Of a stretch of 64,000 nt of DNA, positions 8,502 to 17,993 are shown in pieces (position 1 is the first letter of the stretch; every line of letters starts with the position of its first letter). Below the pieces are notes generated by a model. That model made no database searches. It saw only the letters and a program-made list of their open reading frames with translations, and was not told where the DNA came from. The DNA comes from Aldehydirespirator sp965204875 (GTDB lineage Bacteria; Actinomycetota; Acidimicrobiia; Acidimicrobiales; Aldehydirespiratoraceae). Made by a program: the position numbers and the translations under genes. The stretch lies in assembly GCA_965204875.1 (NCBI GenBank), contig OZ242020.1, forward strand, positions 992,001 through 1,056,000, read 5' to 3'.

Positions 8502-9818
8502 ATGACCGACTCAGACACATCGGCCCGCCGCATCGCCCCGGCCACCGGCACCCTGGGCGTGCTCACGCCGGGGATGGGCGCCGTTGCCTCCACCTTCATC
8601 GCCGGTGTGCTCGCGGCCCGCCGGGGCCTCAGCCCGCCCATCGGCTCGATCAGCCAGATGGCCCACATCCGGCTCGGCACCAAGACCGAGGGCAGGAACC
8701 CGCCGGTCCGCGAGTTCGTGCCGCTGGCCGGGCTCGACGACCTGGTGTTCGGCGGGTGGGATCCGCTGTCGGCCAACGTGCTCGAGGCGGCCCGAGCCTG
8801 CGGAGTGCTCGAGGAGCGCGATCTGGGCGCCATCTCGGCCGAGCTGGAGGGCGTGGTGGCCATGGATGCCGTGTTCGACCGGCAATGGGTGAGCCGACTC
8901 GACGGCGTGCGGGTGAAACCACCCGCCTCGAAATGGGATCAGGCCCAGTCGGTGATGGAGGACATCGAGAGTTTCCGCAGCAGCCACGAATGCGACCGCC
9001 TGGTGATGGTTTGGTGCGGGTCGACCGAGGCGTACTCCGAGCCGGCGCCCGCGCACGAGTCGGTGGCGTCGTTCGAGGCCGGGCTGCGCGCCGACGATCC
9101 GTCCATAGCGCCGAGCCAGATCTACGCCTACGCCGCCCTGCAGAGCGATGTGCCCTTCGCCAACGGCGCCCCCAACCTCACGGTCGACCTGCCCTGCATG
9201 GAGGAACTGTCGGCCACACGCGGCGTCCCAGTCGCGGGCAAGGACTTCAAGACCGGCCAGACGCTCCTCAAGACGCTGATCGCGCCCGGTCTCAAGGCCC
9301 GGATGCTGGGCCTTCGCGGCTGGTACTCCACCAACATCCTGGGCAACCGCGACGGTGAGGTGCTCGACGCGCCGGAGAACTTCAAGACCAAGGAGGTGTC
9401 CAAGCTGGGCGTGCTGGGCACGATCCTGCAACCCGAACTGTATCCCGACCTCTACGACGAGATCCACCACGTTGTGCGCATCAACTACTACCCGCCCCGA
9501 GGCGACAACAAGGAGGGCTGGGACAACATCGACATCTTCGGCTGGCTCAACTACCCGATGCAGATCAAGGTCGACTTCCTGTGCCGCGACTCGATCCTGG
9601 CCGCGCCCATAGTGCTGGACCTGGCGCTGTTCATGGATCTGGCCGCCCGGGCCGGCGAGAGCGGCGTGCAGGAGTGGCTGAGCTTCTACTTCAAGGCGCC
9701 GCAACCGTCCGGCTCCGCTGACGTGGAGCACGACCTGTTCATCCAGCAGACCAAGCTCAAGAACACGCTGCGCCAGTGGATGGGCGAGGAGCCCGTCACC
9801 CACAGCGAGGCCGGCTAG
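8502..9818 (+). CDS. ino1: Inositol-3-phosphate synthase
   Basis: This enzyme cyclises glucose-6-phosphate to myo-inositol-3-phosphate with bound NAD, supplying inositol for phosphatidylinositol or mycothiol-type thiols. The 438-residue protein has an N-terminal Rossmann segment (GTLGVLTPGMGAVASTFIAG), the family block GNRDGEVLDAPENFKTKEVS, and the downstream block PPRGDNKEGWDNIDIFGWL. Both blocks are characteristic of myo-inositol-phosphate synthases. ATG 8502 is chosen because upstream codons give a non-conserved tail and a leaderless-type TAGCCT sits 8 nt before it. Confidence 0.9.
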   Translation: MTDSDTSARRIAPATGTLGVLTPGMGAVASTFIAGVLAARRGLSPPIGSISQMAHIRLGTKTEGRNPPVREFVPLAGLDDLVFGGWDPLSANVLEAARACGVLEERDLGAISAELEGVVAMDAVFDRQWVSRLDGVRVKPPASKWDQAQSVMEDIESFRSSHECDRLVMVWCGSTEAYSEPAPAHESVASFEAGLRADDPSIAPSQIYAYAALQSDVPFANGAPNLTVDLPCMEELSATRGVPVAGKDFKTGQTLLKTLIAPGLKARMLGLRGWYSTNILGNRDGEVLDAPENFKTKEVSKLGVLGTILQPELYPDLYDEIHHVVRINYYPPRGDNKEGWDNIDIFGWLNYPMQIKVDFLCRDSILAAPIVLDLALFMDLAARAGESGVQEWLSFYFKAPQPSGSADVEHDLFIQQTKLKNTLRQWMGEEPVTHSEAG

Positions 9819-9828
9819 CAGGGCTCGC

Positions 9829-12438
9829 TCAGCCTGGGGGAGGGTCGGTCTCCAGAACGCCGCGGGCGATGAGGTCGTCTATGGCGGCCTCGTCGAGGCC
9901 GAGTTCGGCGACGATCTCGCGTGTGTGCTCGCCCAGGCCCGGGGCCGCGCGGATGTCGGCATCGGCCATGCCGGTCGCCGCGAAGGCCTGGCCCTCGAAG
10001 GTCATCGCCCCGATGGGCGGCTGGTCGAGCTCCACCAGATAGCCCCGAGCGGCCAGGTGCGGGTCTTGGAGTTGCTCGGAGGAGGTGAGCATGGGCCCGG
10101 CGGGCACGCCTGCGGCCAGGCAGGCCGCGGTCGCCTCGTGCTTGGAGAGGCCGCGGGTCCAGGCCGACACGGCCTGCTCCACCTCGGCCTCGCGCCGGCG
10201 GCGGGATCGCAGGCCCGCCAGGGTCGGATCATCGATGCCGGCCAGGGCTGCCAGCGCCACCCACTCGGTGTCGCTGCGGCAGCAGACGGCCACCCACTGG
10301 TCGTCGCCGGCGCAGCGGAACAGTCCCCATGGCGCTCCCCGCTCGCTGCGGTTGCCTGCGGGCCTCACCGATCCTGCTCGCAAGGACTCGCGGGCCAGCA
10401 GGTCGCCCATCACCCCCACGACCTGCTCGACCTGGCACACCTCCACATGGCATCCGGCGTCCGTGACGCCCCGCTTGCGGCCCAGCACCGCGGCAACGGC
10501 GGCCAGCGCGCCCATGCGGCCCGCGAAGTGGTCGGGGAAGATGGACTGCGAGCCCGAGGGGCGCTCCACCTCCGGGTAGTCCCACAGGTAGGTCATGGCG
10601 CCCGTCACCTGCGTGTTGGGGCCGTAGCCGCGCCATGCCGACCACGGCCCCGACGAGCCCATCAGCTGGCTGGAGACCATCACCACGCCGGGATTCGCCG
10701 CCGCGAAGTCGCGGTATCCCAGCCCGAGTTGATCCATCACGCCGGTGGAGCCGTTCTCGACCACGATGTCGAAGGGGTCGGATCCCTCGGATCCCGCGGA
10801 TCCCGCAGCGAGGTCGAGCAGCAGCCGGCGTCCCTCGCCGGTCTTGGCGTTGATGCCGAGACTGCGCTTGGAGCGTGAGGACGAGGCGAACGACGGCGAC
10901 ATCTCGCCGCCGAGGACGACCCGGATGAAGTCCGGGTAGGCGCGGCTCTCGATCTTCACCACGTCAGCGCCGTACTCGGCGAGCATCCTGGCGATCTCCA
11001 CGCCCACTCCCCCATGGCCGAAGTCGGCGACCCGCAGGCCCGCCAGCGGCGGAGCGGGCTCGGGGGCGGATTCCGGAACGGGCGGCCAACCCCGCGTCAC
11101 ACCCGCTGACGGCGCACCCGTTAGCAGCGCATCGGTTGACGGCGCACCCGTTAGCGGTGAACCCGTTGACGACGCACCCGCTGACGGCGCAACGGCGCGA
11201 GGCTCGTCCCTGGAGGACACGTCGCCGAGGGCCCCGAGCACCTCGCCGGTGTGCTCACCGAGCTGCGGCGGCCGGCCGGCCGGCCCGATCCGCCGCCCGT
11301 CGATCTCCATCCACCCCGACGGCAGGCTCATCACCCCGCCAGTGGACAGCGGCACCCGATCGAAGGTCTTGCGAGCCTCGAAATGCCGGTTGGACAGCAC
11401 ATCCGCGGGTGTGAGGATCGGGGTTGCCACGATGCCGCGGCGCTGGGCCTCCTCAGAGACCTCCTCGGAGGTCATCGTGGAGAACAGCTCCTCATAGAGC
11501 GGGTTGAGCACAGCGTCCGCGATCATGAACCGGCCCATGAACCCGTCGTACTCGGGGTCTTGCAGGTAGTCGGGCTCGCCCAGCCAGGCTCGGATGGCGT
11601 GCCACTGGCGCGGGCTCAGCACCACGAGGCGCACGAACCCGTCCGCGGCGGCGAGGATCGTGTAGACGGGACCCGGCCCGGCGCGCACCTCGACCGGATC
11701 GACTCCCGCGACCATCGACTTGGAAGCGTTGGACATGGACCAGTCGGTGATCTGTGCCGTCGCCTCGTTCGCCGAAACGTCGATGAGCTGGCCCGCACCG
11801 TGCCCGCATCGCTGGATCAGAGCGCACACGACCGCGAAGGCGGCGATCAGGCCCGCCGTGTCGCTGGAGATGTTGCCGGGCGGCATCAGCGGCTCGCGCT
11901 CGGGCAGGCCGGCCTTCCAGCACATCCCGGAGGTGGCGTCGATCACCGAGCCGGGCACGTCGCGGCCCGCGTATGGACCGGTGCGGCCGTATGAGGTCAC
12001 AGACGCCACCACGAGGTGACGGTGGCGTCCGGCAACCGCCTCCGCCTCCAGTTCGGGACGGTCGGCCGACGTGTGCGAACCGGGCTCGGCCGAGTCGATC
12101 AGCACGTCGGCGGAGGCCAGCAGCGCCTCGAGGCTCCTGCGGTCGGCCCCGTCGCGCGGATCGAGCACCACGCTGAGCTTGCCGCAGTTGCGCATGGTGA
12201 AGAACAGCGAGTGCTCGGGCGTTGCGGGATCGAGGGGCGGCAGGCCGCGGCTGGGCGATCCTTCGGGGGGCTCGACCTTGATGACCTCCGCGCCGAGGTC
12301 GCTGAGCAGGCGCCCGCAGAGCTCGCCCCGGTCAACGGCCAAGTCGATCACGCGGATGCCGCCAAGGGGTCGCCGGTCGAGACCCCGCACACCGTCAAGA
12401 GTCACCGGCCGATCACCCGCACACCGGTAAGGAGCCAC
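9829..12438 (-). CDS. Fused tandem class III CoA-transferase (two CaiB/BaiF domains)
   Basis: This is a single 869-residue reading frame with two complete CaiB/BaiF-type domains at about residues 27-400 and 465-860, joined by an Ala/Ser/Thr/Pro-rich repetitive linker (415-450). Family III enzymes move CoA between acyl groups through an aspartyl-CoA thioester. Candidate catalytic Asp residues are present in both halves (D193 in SSDTAGL; PDHFAGR in the second). Most family members are about 400-residue single domains that dimerise, so this may be a covalent pseudo-dimer. The substrate is unknown. Downstream members of a fatty-acid or sterol-like cluster are suggested by the neighbouring thiolase. 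Confidence 0.88.
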   Translation of the reverse strand: MAPYRCAGDRPVTLDGVRGLDRRPLGGIRVIDLAVDRGELCGRLLSDLGAEVIKVEPPEGSPSRGLPPLDPATPEHSLFFTMRNCGKLSVVLDPRDGADRRSLEALLASADVLIDSAEPGSHTSADRPELEAEAVAGRHRHLVVASVTSYGRTGPYAGRDVPGSVIDATSGMCWKAGLPEREPLMPPGNISSDTAGLIAAFAVVCALIQRCGHGAGQLIDVSANEATAQITDWSMSNASKSMVAGVDPVEVRAGPGPVYTILAAADGFVRLVVLSPRQWHAIRAWLGEPDYLQDPEYDGFMGRFMIADAVLNPLYEELFSTMTSEEVSEEAQRRGIVATPILTPADVLSNRHFEARKTFDRVPLSTGGVMSLPSGWMEIDGRRIGPAGRPPQLGEHTGEVLGALGDVSSRDEPRAVAPSAGASSTGSPLTGAPSTDALLTGAPSAGVTRGWPPVPESAPEPAPPLAGLRVADFGHGGVGVEIARMLAEYGADVVKIESRAYPDFIRVVLGGEMSPSFASSSRSKRSLGINAKTGEGRRLLLDLAAGSAGSEGSDPFDIVVENGSTGVMDQLGLGYRDFAAANPGVVMVSSQLMGSSGPWSAWRGYGPNTQVTGAMTYLWDYPEVERPSGSQSIFPDHFAGRMGALAAVAAVLGRKRGVTDAGCHVEVCQVEQVVGVMGDLLARESLRAGSVRPAGNRSERGAPWGLFRCAGDDQWVAVCCRSDTEWVALAALAGIDDPTLAGLRSRRRREAEVEQAVSAWTRGLSKHEATAACLAAGVPAGPMLTSSEQLQDPHLAARGYLVELDQPPIGAMTFEGQAFAATGMADADIRAAPGLGEHTREIVAELGLDEAAIDDLIARGVLETDPPPG

Positions 12439-12515
12439 CGGTCGAGACCCCGCACACCGTCAAGAGTCACCGGCCGATCACCGGCACACCCGTAAGGGGC
12501 CGTCGGTCGAAGCCC
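12311..12515. repeat. 65-bp tandem repeat spanning the CaiB gene start
   Basis: Units start at about 12376 and 12441, with a partial unit at 12506 and a diverged copy inside the coding start at 12311-12375. The period is 65 bp. The repeat duplicates the sequence coding for the GGIRVIDLA start of the CoA-transferase, so the N-terminal extension of that protein is repeat-derived. Confidence 0.75.
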
Positions 12516-12541
12516 CGGAGATCTGAGGGCATGCATCCCCC

Positions 12542-13768
12542 TCAACCGCCATAGCCGCCGGAATATTCTGGCGGCGGGCCGGGCTCGGTGCCGAACACGC
12601 CCACGAAGCTCACGATCTCGCCGGGGAAGCCCCCCAGGTTTTGGGTGAGGCCGAGCGTGCGACCGGTGTCGGGGATCCGGCGCTCCGCAGGGGCCTCTCC
12701 CCGCAGCTGCAGCCATAGCTCGTACAGCATCCGCAGGCCGCTGGCCCCCACGGGATGGCCGAACGACTTCAGCCCCCCGTCGGTGTTGACGGGCAGGTCG
12801 CCGCAGAGGTCGAAGGCACCGTCGAGCACGTCGCGCCAGGCCCTGCCCCGCTCGCTGAAGCCGAGGTCTTCCATCAACACGAGCTCGGTGGGCGTGAAGC
12901 AGTCATGCACCTCGGCCATGGCGAGCTGGGCGCGGGGGTCGGTGACACCGGCCTGGGCGTAGGCGTCGGCCGCGGCCTGCGCGCACTCCGGCAGGGTGGT
13001 GTAGTCGTAGCCGGGGTCGAGTGATCCGGATCCGGTGCCGGTGACCACTGAGAGTCCCTTCACCAGCAGCGGATCGGCACGCCGGGCGAAGGCGTCGGAG
13101 GCACGGCAGACGACGGCGGCCGCAGCGCCGTCGGCCACGCCGGCGCAGTCGAGAACCGACAGGCTCCCCGCCACCGCCGGCATCTCGCAGATCTGCTCCG
13201 CTGACATCTCCCGGCGGAACTGGGCCAGCGGGTTGCGGGCGCCGTTGTGGTGGTTCTTGGAGGCGATCCGGGCCGCGGCGTAGCGCAACTCGCCGGGGTC
13301 TACGCCGTAGCGGGCCGCGTAGGCGGGCAGCATGAGGCTGAACATGGCCGCCGCGGTCAGGGTGCGCTGGGTTCCGTCGGTGGGGACGGGGAAGGCGTTG
13401 AGGCCCTGGTATCCGCCGTCCTTCACCTTCTCGGCGCCGAGGGCCATGGCCGTGTCGTAGGCGCCGGACGCCACGGCGTAGCAGGCCTGGCGCAGCGCCT
13501 CGGAGCCGGTGGCGCAGTAGTTCTCCACCCTGGTAACGGGCTTGCCGTGGATCTTCAGAGGTCCGGCCATGGCCAGTCCCGAGGCCGCCGACTGCGAGGT
13601 GCCGAACCAGAAGGCGTCGATGTCGTCCTGGGCTATGCCTGCTGAGGCGTAGGCGGCGTGGGCGGCGTCGATGATCAGGTCGTCGAGCGACAGGTCCCAG
13701 TGCTCGGCGAAGCGCGTGCAGCCCATGCCGACGACGGCCACCCGGTCGGCTATCCCGTGCGAGCTCAT
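12542..13768 (-). CDS. Thiolase family protein (SCP2-type acetyl-CoA acyltransferase)
   Basis: This 408-residue thiolase-fold enzyme should catalyse thiolytic cleavage or Claisen condensation of 3-ketoacyl-CoA. The nucleophilic Cys is in ENYCATGSEALRQA, and the catalytic His residues are in EVHDCFTPTELVL and GGLKSFGHPVGASG. The usual C-terminal CxGGGxG is replaced by NLGGFPG, as in SCP2/lipid-transfer-type thiolases. The start at 13768 (MSSHGIADRVAVVG) fits the family; upstream in-frame residues come from a short repeat-rich spacer. Pairing with an OB-fold protein just upstream is typical of actinobacterial steroid or lipid degradation loci. Confidence 0.9.
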   Translation of the reverse strand: MSSHGIADRVAVVGMGCTRFAEHWDLSLDDLIIDAAHAAYASAGIAQDDIDAFWFGTSQSAASGLAMAGPLKIHGKPVTRVENYCATGSEALRQACYAVASGAYDTAMALGAEKVKDGGYQGLNAFPVPTDGTQRTLTAAAMFSLMLPAYAARYGVDPGELRYAAARIASKNHHNGARNPLAQFRREMSAEQICEMPAVAGSLSVLDCAGVADGAAAAVVCRASDAFARRADPLLVKGLSVVTGTGSGSLDPGYDYTTLPECAQAAADAYAQAGVTDPRAQLAMAEVHDCFTPTELVLMEDLGFSERGRAWRDVLDGAFDLCGDLPVNTDGGLKSFGHPVGASGLRMLYELWLQLRGEAPAERRIPDTGRTLGLTQNLGGFPGEIVSFVGVFGTEPGPPPEYSGGYGG

Positions 13769-13822
13769 CAGGTGCCGACGCCCACCCAGCCGACCAGGCC
13801 ACACAAACTCATCGGGCCGCTC

Positions 13823-15304
13823 TCATCGGGTCGCTCCCGCCGCCGGCGTTTCGATCCTTGAGGCCCGCGACAAGCCGGACCCTTCAAGCTCCCAAGCTCG
13901 CATCGGGCGGGCCTTCCAGAAGTAGTTGTGCATCTCGCCCGCGGTGTGGAGCCGCCGGAACGTGGGGACCACCCGCATGCCCACCTGCACCTCGCCGGCG
14001 TCGATGTCGGTGAGCTGCAGAGGCGCGCGCCCGCCGCCGTCGAAGTCCACCACCGCGAACACCGTCGGCGGGCTCGGCGAGTAGGCGAGACGGTCCACTG
14101 TGAAGCTGGCGATGGTGCCGGCCGTATGAGACATCGGGGCAGGATCGGCGTCGTCGAGAGCGCCGCCGGAGTCCGAGACCCGCGCCGGGGGCAGGTGCAC
14201 CATTTGTGAGGAGCGATCCCGAGAGCCCACCAAGCTGTACTTCCAGCCTGACCGGCGCAACGCCGCCGGCGCCGACGGGCGTGCCGGCGGCGGTCGGTTC
14301 GGGGGCTCGAGTTCCACGATCTGACGCCAGGCCAGGAACCGGCCGTAGCCAACCTCGCGGCCTGCGTCGATCTGCGCGCTGATCGGAGCGCTCGGGCGGT
14401 AGCGGACGAGGGCGTCGGTGGTGCGCAGGACGATCACCTCCACGCCGTCGGCCAGTGCCACAACGGCGATGGTCTCGCCGGGGCCGGCCCGCTCGAGCGC
14501 TGCACACAGCAGCAATGCCGGGTGGGCGGTGGCGGTGTTGCCGACGGTGTCTATGAGATGATCCACGAGACTGCCGCGCCGCGCTCCGGCCGCCTTGACG
14601 GCCTGCCCGGCGGCTCGGCTGTTGAGCCCTGTGACAGCGAGGTGGTCGATGGTGGCCGCGCTCTGCAGACCACTGCCGGCCAGGGCCGCGGCGAGCGCCT
14701 CTGCCGCTGCGGGTCCGTAGGCATGGGCGCCGAAGCGCTCTTCCCACGACCTCGAGCGGGCCCCGCCGGGAGTGCGCCAGCGATCGGTGATCTCCAGCGT
14801 GCGAGACGCGCCGCCCAGGTACTCCGCTATGACGGGCCCGTCGGAGTTGCCACCCACCAGCACGGCTGCGGCGCCGTCACCAGCGACCGCCTCGTCGGCT
14901 CCGGTCGGCGCGCCGTCCCGGACGTCGGCAGCCACCACCAGAGTCGATGCGCCGCCCGTCGCGCGCAGCGCCGCTCGCAAGGTGCCGACACCCGAGCGGA
15001 TGGCACCACCGAAGTCGTGTGCGCCGATCTCGGGGGCAAGGCGCAGGGCGGCATGGATGGCGGTCGCGTTGGTCTTCTCCAGGTAGGCCGGCGCCGACGT
15101 GGAGAACCACAGCGCACCGGGACCCGCCGGCGCGCTCCGCAGCGCCAGGTCGGCCGCGGCCTGGCCCATCGTCGTGGTGTCCTCGTCGTAGGATGCGACC
15201 GCCCGCGTGCCCGAGCCGCCCCCCGAGCCGAAGAACAGGGCGATCTCCGAGCGGTCGAGCCGATGGTGCGGCACGTACCCCGCCGCCGAGACCACGCCAC
15301 GCAT
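13823..15304 (-). CDS. HMG-CoA synthase-like protein fused to DUF35-type OB-fold domain
   Basis: The 493-residue fusion has a ketoacyl-synthase-III/HMG-CoA-synthase-like half (about 1-310), then a DUF35-like segment with degenerate zinc-ribbon and OB-fold (WKYSLVGSRDRSSQMVHLPPARV onward). The synthase Cys position reads AIRSGVGTL, with no Cys. In the ribbon, all four expected Cys positions are D, S, S and G. The protein has one visible Cys. It probably acts as a non-catalytic acyl-CoA partner of the adjacent thiolase, though I cannot exclude that the whole subfamily looks like this. Start 15304 (MRGVVSAAGYVPHHRLDR) is chosen by family pattern. Confidence 0.78.
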   Translation of the reverse strand: MRGVVSAAGYVPHHRLDRSEIALFFGSGGGSGTRAVASYDEDTTTMGQAAADLALRSAPAGPGALWFSTSAPAYLEKTNATAIHAALRLAPEIGAHDFGGAIRSGVGTLRAALRATGGASTLVVAADVRDGAPTGADEAVAGDGAAAVLVGGNSDGPVIAEYLGGASRTLEITDRWRTPGGARSRSWEERFGAHAYGPAAAEALAAALAGSGLQSAATIDHLAVTGLNSRAAGQAVKAAGARRGSLVDHLIDTVGNTATAHPALLLCAALERAGPGETIAVVALADGVEVIVLRTTDALVRYRPSAPISAQIDAGREVGYGRFLAWRQIVELEPPNRPPPARPSAPAALRRSGWKYSLVGSRDRSSQMVHLPPARVSDSGGALDDADPAPMSHTAGTIASFTVDRLAYSPSPPTVFAVVDFDGGGRAPLQLTDIDAGEVQVGMRVVPTFRRLHTAGEMHNYFWKARPMRAWELEGSGLSRASRIETPAAGATR

Positions 15305-15383
15305 CACCCCGAACCCTACCGCCACCCGCCACAGCCCTCCCGATGCCGCAACCCCATGGCCGTGCCGTGTCGCTGCGGCCTTC

Positions 15384-15413
15384 TATGCTCGTAACACCCC
15401 GCAGGCAAGGAGG
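15384..15413 (+). promoter_or_regulatory. Promoter -10 (TATGCT) and strong RBS of the methyltransferase gene
   Basis: TATGCT at 15384-15389 is a good -10 hexamer. AAGGAGG lies just before GTG 15421, which fixes that codon as the start. The gene is divergent from the upstream OB-fold fusion gene. Confidence 0.6.
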
Positions 15414-15420
15414 CTCACCT

Positions 15421-16761
15421 GTGCCATCAGCCAAGGACAGAGGCCACGTCAACGACCTGTCGTGCTTGACCGATGCTCTGAACGCTGAACTAGAGCGGCG
15501 CAATGCCCGAGATGAGCGATCTGCGCGTGGTCAGTTCCTGACACCACCAGAGGCAGCGCAGACGATGGCCGCTCTCGTCGAACCCGCAGGTTCCTCCCTG
15601 AAGGTTCTGGATCCGGGGGCTGGTGCCGGTGCCTTGATGCTGGCACTCGTGGCTCACTTAATCATGAAAGGTGACATCGAAAGACTGTCAATCGACCTAG
15701 TGGAGACTGACCCCAAAGCACTAGAACTGTTGGAGACAGCACTGCACGCAGCGCACTCTGCGGCTGACGCGCACGGTCTGCAACTTACGGCGCGTATCAT
15801 AGATGCCGACTTCTGCGATACGTCAGCCTGGGCTAACGGTGAAGAGTTCGATGTAGCCATACTCAATCCTCCCTATATGAAACTCGGAGCTTCGGACCCA
15901 TGCCGACGCATAGTTCGGCGTTGCCATGGTCCCGACTGTCCCAACATGTACGCGGCCTTTGTCACGGTTGCGTTAGCGCTCTTGCGCAACGGAGGCCAGA
16001 TGGTTGCTGTTACACCGAGATCCTTTGCCAACGGCTCATACTTCAAGAGCTTTCGCCGTTACATTACTGATATAGCCTCATTTCGTCGCGTTGTGCTGTT
16101 CGATCGTCGTGACCGCATATTCCGCACTTCATCAGTACTTCAAGAGACAGTTATTTTTTTGATGCACAAGACTCCGTCCCATACCCACGACCTCGTTAAG
16201 GTCGAGACTCGACTCGATCACTTGTCTAAACCAGAGGAGGTTTGTGATGTTCCTCATCGCAGCGTCGTGATGCCCAACGATGCTCAACGGTTCATAAACC
16301 TACCCAGTAGTTTCAATGCTATGAGTGTTGCCAGCAAAATGGCAGCTCTGCCTGCTGACATGCGCTCTCTAGATCTGAGTGTATCAACCGGTCCGGTTGT
16401 CGATTTTCGCTACGGCGACTTTCTGAGCAAGGCCTATGCAAAGGACACTGTGCCCCTAATCTACCCCGGCAATCTAAAATCAAACGGGGTCAAGTGGCCA
16501 CTCAATATCCGCAAGCCTCAAGGGCTCATAATGTCCCAAGAAACGTCGCGATTGCTGTTGCCAAATGGTCATTATGTTCTAATAAAACGCTTTACCGCGA
16601 AGGAAGAAAGGCGCCGGATCGTAGCCAGCTTATACCATCCTATCGATGGATACGAGTTTGTTGCTTTCGAGAACCACCTCAATGTAATACATCGTGGCCA
16701 TGGACCACTTACCAGAGATGAAGCGCAAGCTCCACCGGTGATCGCGACGGATCGGCCATGA
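15421..16761 (+). pseudogene. N6-adenine DNA methyltransferase, PstI/BsuBI-like, 5' part, interrupted by IS30
   Basis: This is the 5' part of a type II adenine methyltransferase protecting the sites cut by the downstream endonuclease. AdoMet-binding motif I is seen as DPGAGAGALML and the catalytic NPPY as NPPYMKLG. Genuine coding runs from GTG 15421 to about 16724, ending TRDEA; the frame then enters the IS and stops at 16761. The missing C-terminus lies at 17788-17993. Removing the IS and one AAGC copy rejoins the halves in frame into about 501 residues, the size of M.BsuBI and M.PstI. Base composition is clearly less GC-rich than in flanking genes, indicating transfer. Confidence 0.88.
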
Positions 16762-17787
16762 TGGCCGATTGTAGGTGTCGGCGATCATCCGGTGGAGGTT
16801 CAGGAGTATGGCACGGAGTTTGTGCTCATCCGAGCGCGCGCAGCTTGAGGTGCTGGCGAGGTCGGGGTTGGGGGTGGGGGAGATCAGCGGCCTGTTGGGC
16901 CGGCACCGCTCGACGGTGTGGCGGGAGCTGCGCCGCAACGGCGGGGTCTGCGCCTATCGGGCTGAGGCGGCGCAGGCCGGGGCCGAGGCGCGGGCGCGTC
17001 GTCCGAAGACGCCGAAGCTGGTTGGGGATCCTCTGCTGGCTGCGGCGGTCAAGGCGGGGCTGGCCAGGAAGTGGGCGCCGCACACGGTCGCGGCCGACCT
17101 CAGCGAGCAGGGCATGGCGATCTGTGGGGAGACGATCTATCAGGGGTGCTACCGCAGCGACCGGGGCCTGCCCGAGAACACCTGGAGGCTGCTTGCGCGC
17201 CGCCGGCGCCGCCGCAAGCCCCGCAGCCGCTGCGAACGCGCCAAGCGCAGCGTGCTGGGCGGTTTCAAGCCCATAGCGCAGCGTCCCGATGCGGTCGCGG
17301 CACGGCTGGAGGCAGGGCATTGGGAGGGCGACCTCATCATCGGCGCCCACAACCGCAGCGCGGTGGTCACCCTCATCGAGCGGGTCAGCCGCTACGCGCT
17401 GCTCGCCGCGCTGCCCAACGGCCACACCGCAGACGAGGTCAACGCGGCGGTCATCGCCGCGTTGGGCCGCCAGCCCGCTCACATGGTCCGCACCCTCACC
17501 TGGGACCAAGGCCGCGAGATCGCCCACTGGCCCAAAATCGAAAAAGCCCTCCCAGACCTCAAGGTCTACATCTGCGACCCCCACTCACCCTGGCAGCGCG
17601 GCAGCAACGAAAACACCAACCGCATAATCCGCCGCTGGCTCCCCAAAGGCACCAACCTCAACATCGGACCCGTCAAACTCGCCATCATCGAAGACCACCT
17701 CAACACCATGCCCCGACGCATCCACAACTGGAACAGCGCACTAACCCAATACACTGCCCACTGTCGCGATCACCAATAGAGCTTGCC
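16725..17787 (+). mobile_element. IS30-family insertion sequence
   Basis: The element is about 1063 bp, with 24-bp terminal inverted repeats (16725-16748 and 17763-17786, 21 of 24 matching) and a single IS30-type transposase. The 4-bp repeat AAGC at 16721-16724 and 17788-17791 is the likely target duplication; ends are certain to about 1 bp. It sits inside the methyltransferase gene, in the same orientation. Confidence 0.88.
16808..17779 (+). CDS. IS30 family transposase
   Basis: This is a 323-residue DDE transposase. The N-terminal helix-turn-helix region is IGR-like (GEISGLLGRHRSTVWRELRR). The catalytic Asp residues lie in GHWEGDLIIG and LTWDQGRE, and the Glu in SPWQRGSNENTNRIIR, all classic IS30 blocks. 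An AGGAG Shine-Dalgarno sits just before ATG 16808, so the in-frame ATG at 16775 is not favoured. The reading frame is intact and the element could be active. Confidence 0.95.
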   Translation: MARSLCSSERAQLEVLARSGLGVGEISGLLGRHRSTVWRELRRNGGVCAYRAEAAQAGAEARARRPKTPKLVGDPLLAAAVKAGLARKWAPHTVAADLSEQGMAICGETIYQGCYRSDRGLPENTWRLLARRRRRRKPRSRCERAKRSVLGGFKPIAQRPDAVAARLEAGHWEGDLIIGAHNRSAVVTLIERVSRYALLAALPNGHTADEVNAAVIAALGRQPAHMVRTLTWDQGREIAHWPKIEKALPDLKVYICDPHSPWQRGSNENTNRIIRRWLPKGTNLNIGPVKLAIIEDHLNTMPRRIHNWNSALTQYTAHCRDHQ

Positions 17788-17993
17788 AAGCAATAGAACT
17801 TGTGGAGTTTCTCAATACTGATCTGGTCGACACGTACTTCCGTATGTTCAGCGGAAATACACAAGTCAACGCCACCGACCTGCGCCGACTTCGCTTGCCT
17901 GCACGTAAGGTTCAGCGACCACCGGTTCTCCTCGAATTTGCAAATGGAGCTACCGGCCATGTCCAACGACACGAACAAGAGACGATCGTGTGA
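17788..17993 (+). pseudogene. 3' remnant of the interrupted adenine methyltransferase
   Basis: This segment encodes IELVEFLNTDLVDTYFRMF then SGNTQVNATDLRRL, the conserved C-terminal block of Eco57I/PstI-type adenine methyltransferases. It lacks its own start and continues the frame broken at 16724. Its stop (TGA 17991-17993) overlaps the GTG start of the endonuclease as GTGA. In the intact operon, endonuclease translation would therefore have followed methyltransferase translation. Confidence 0.88.
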
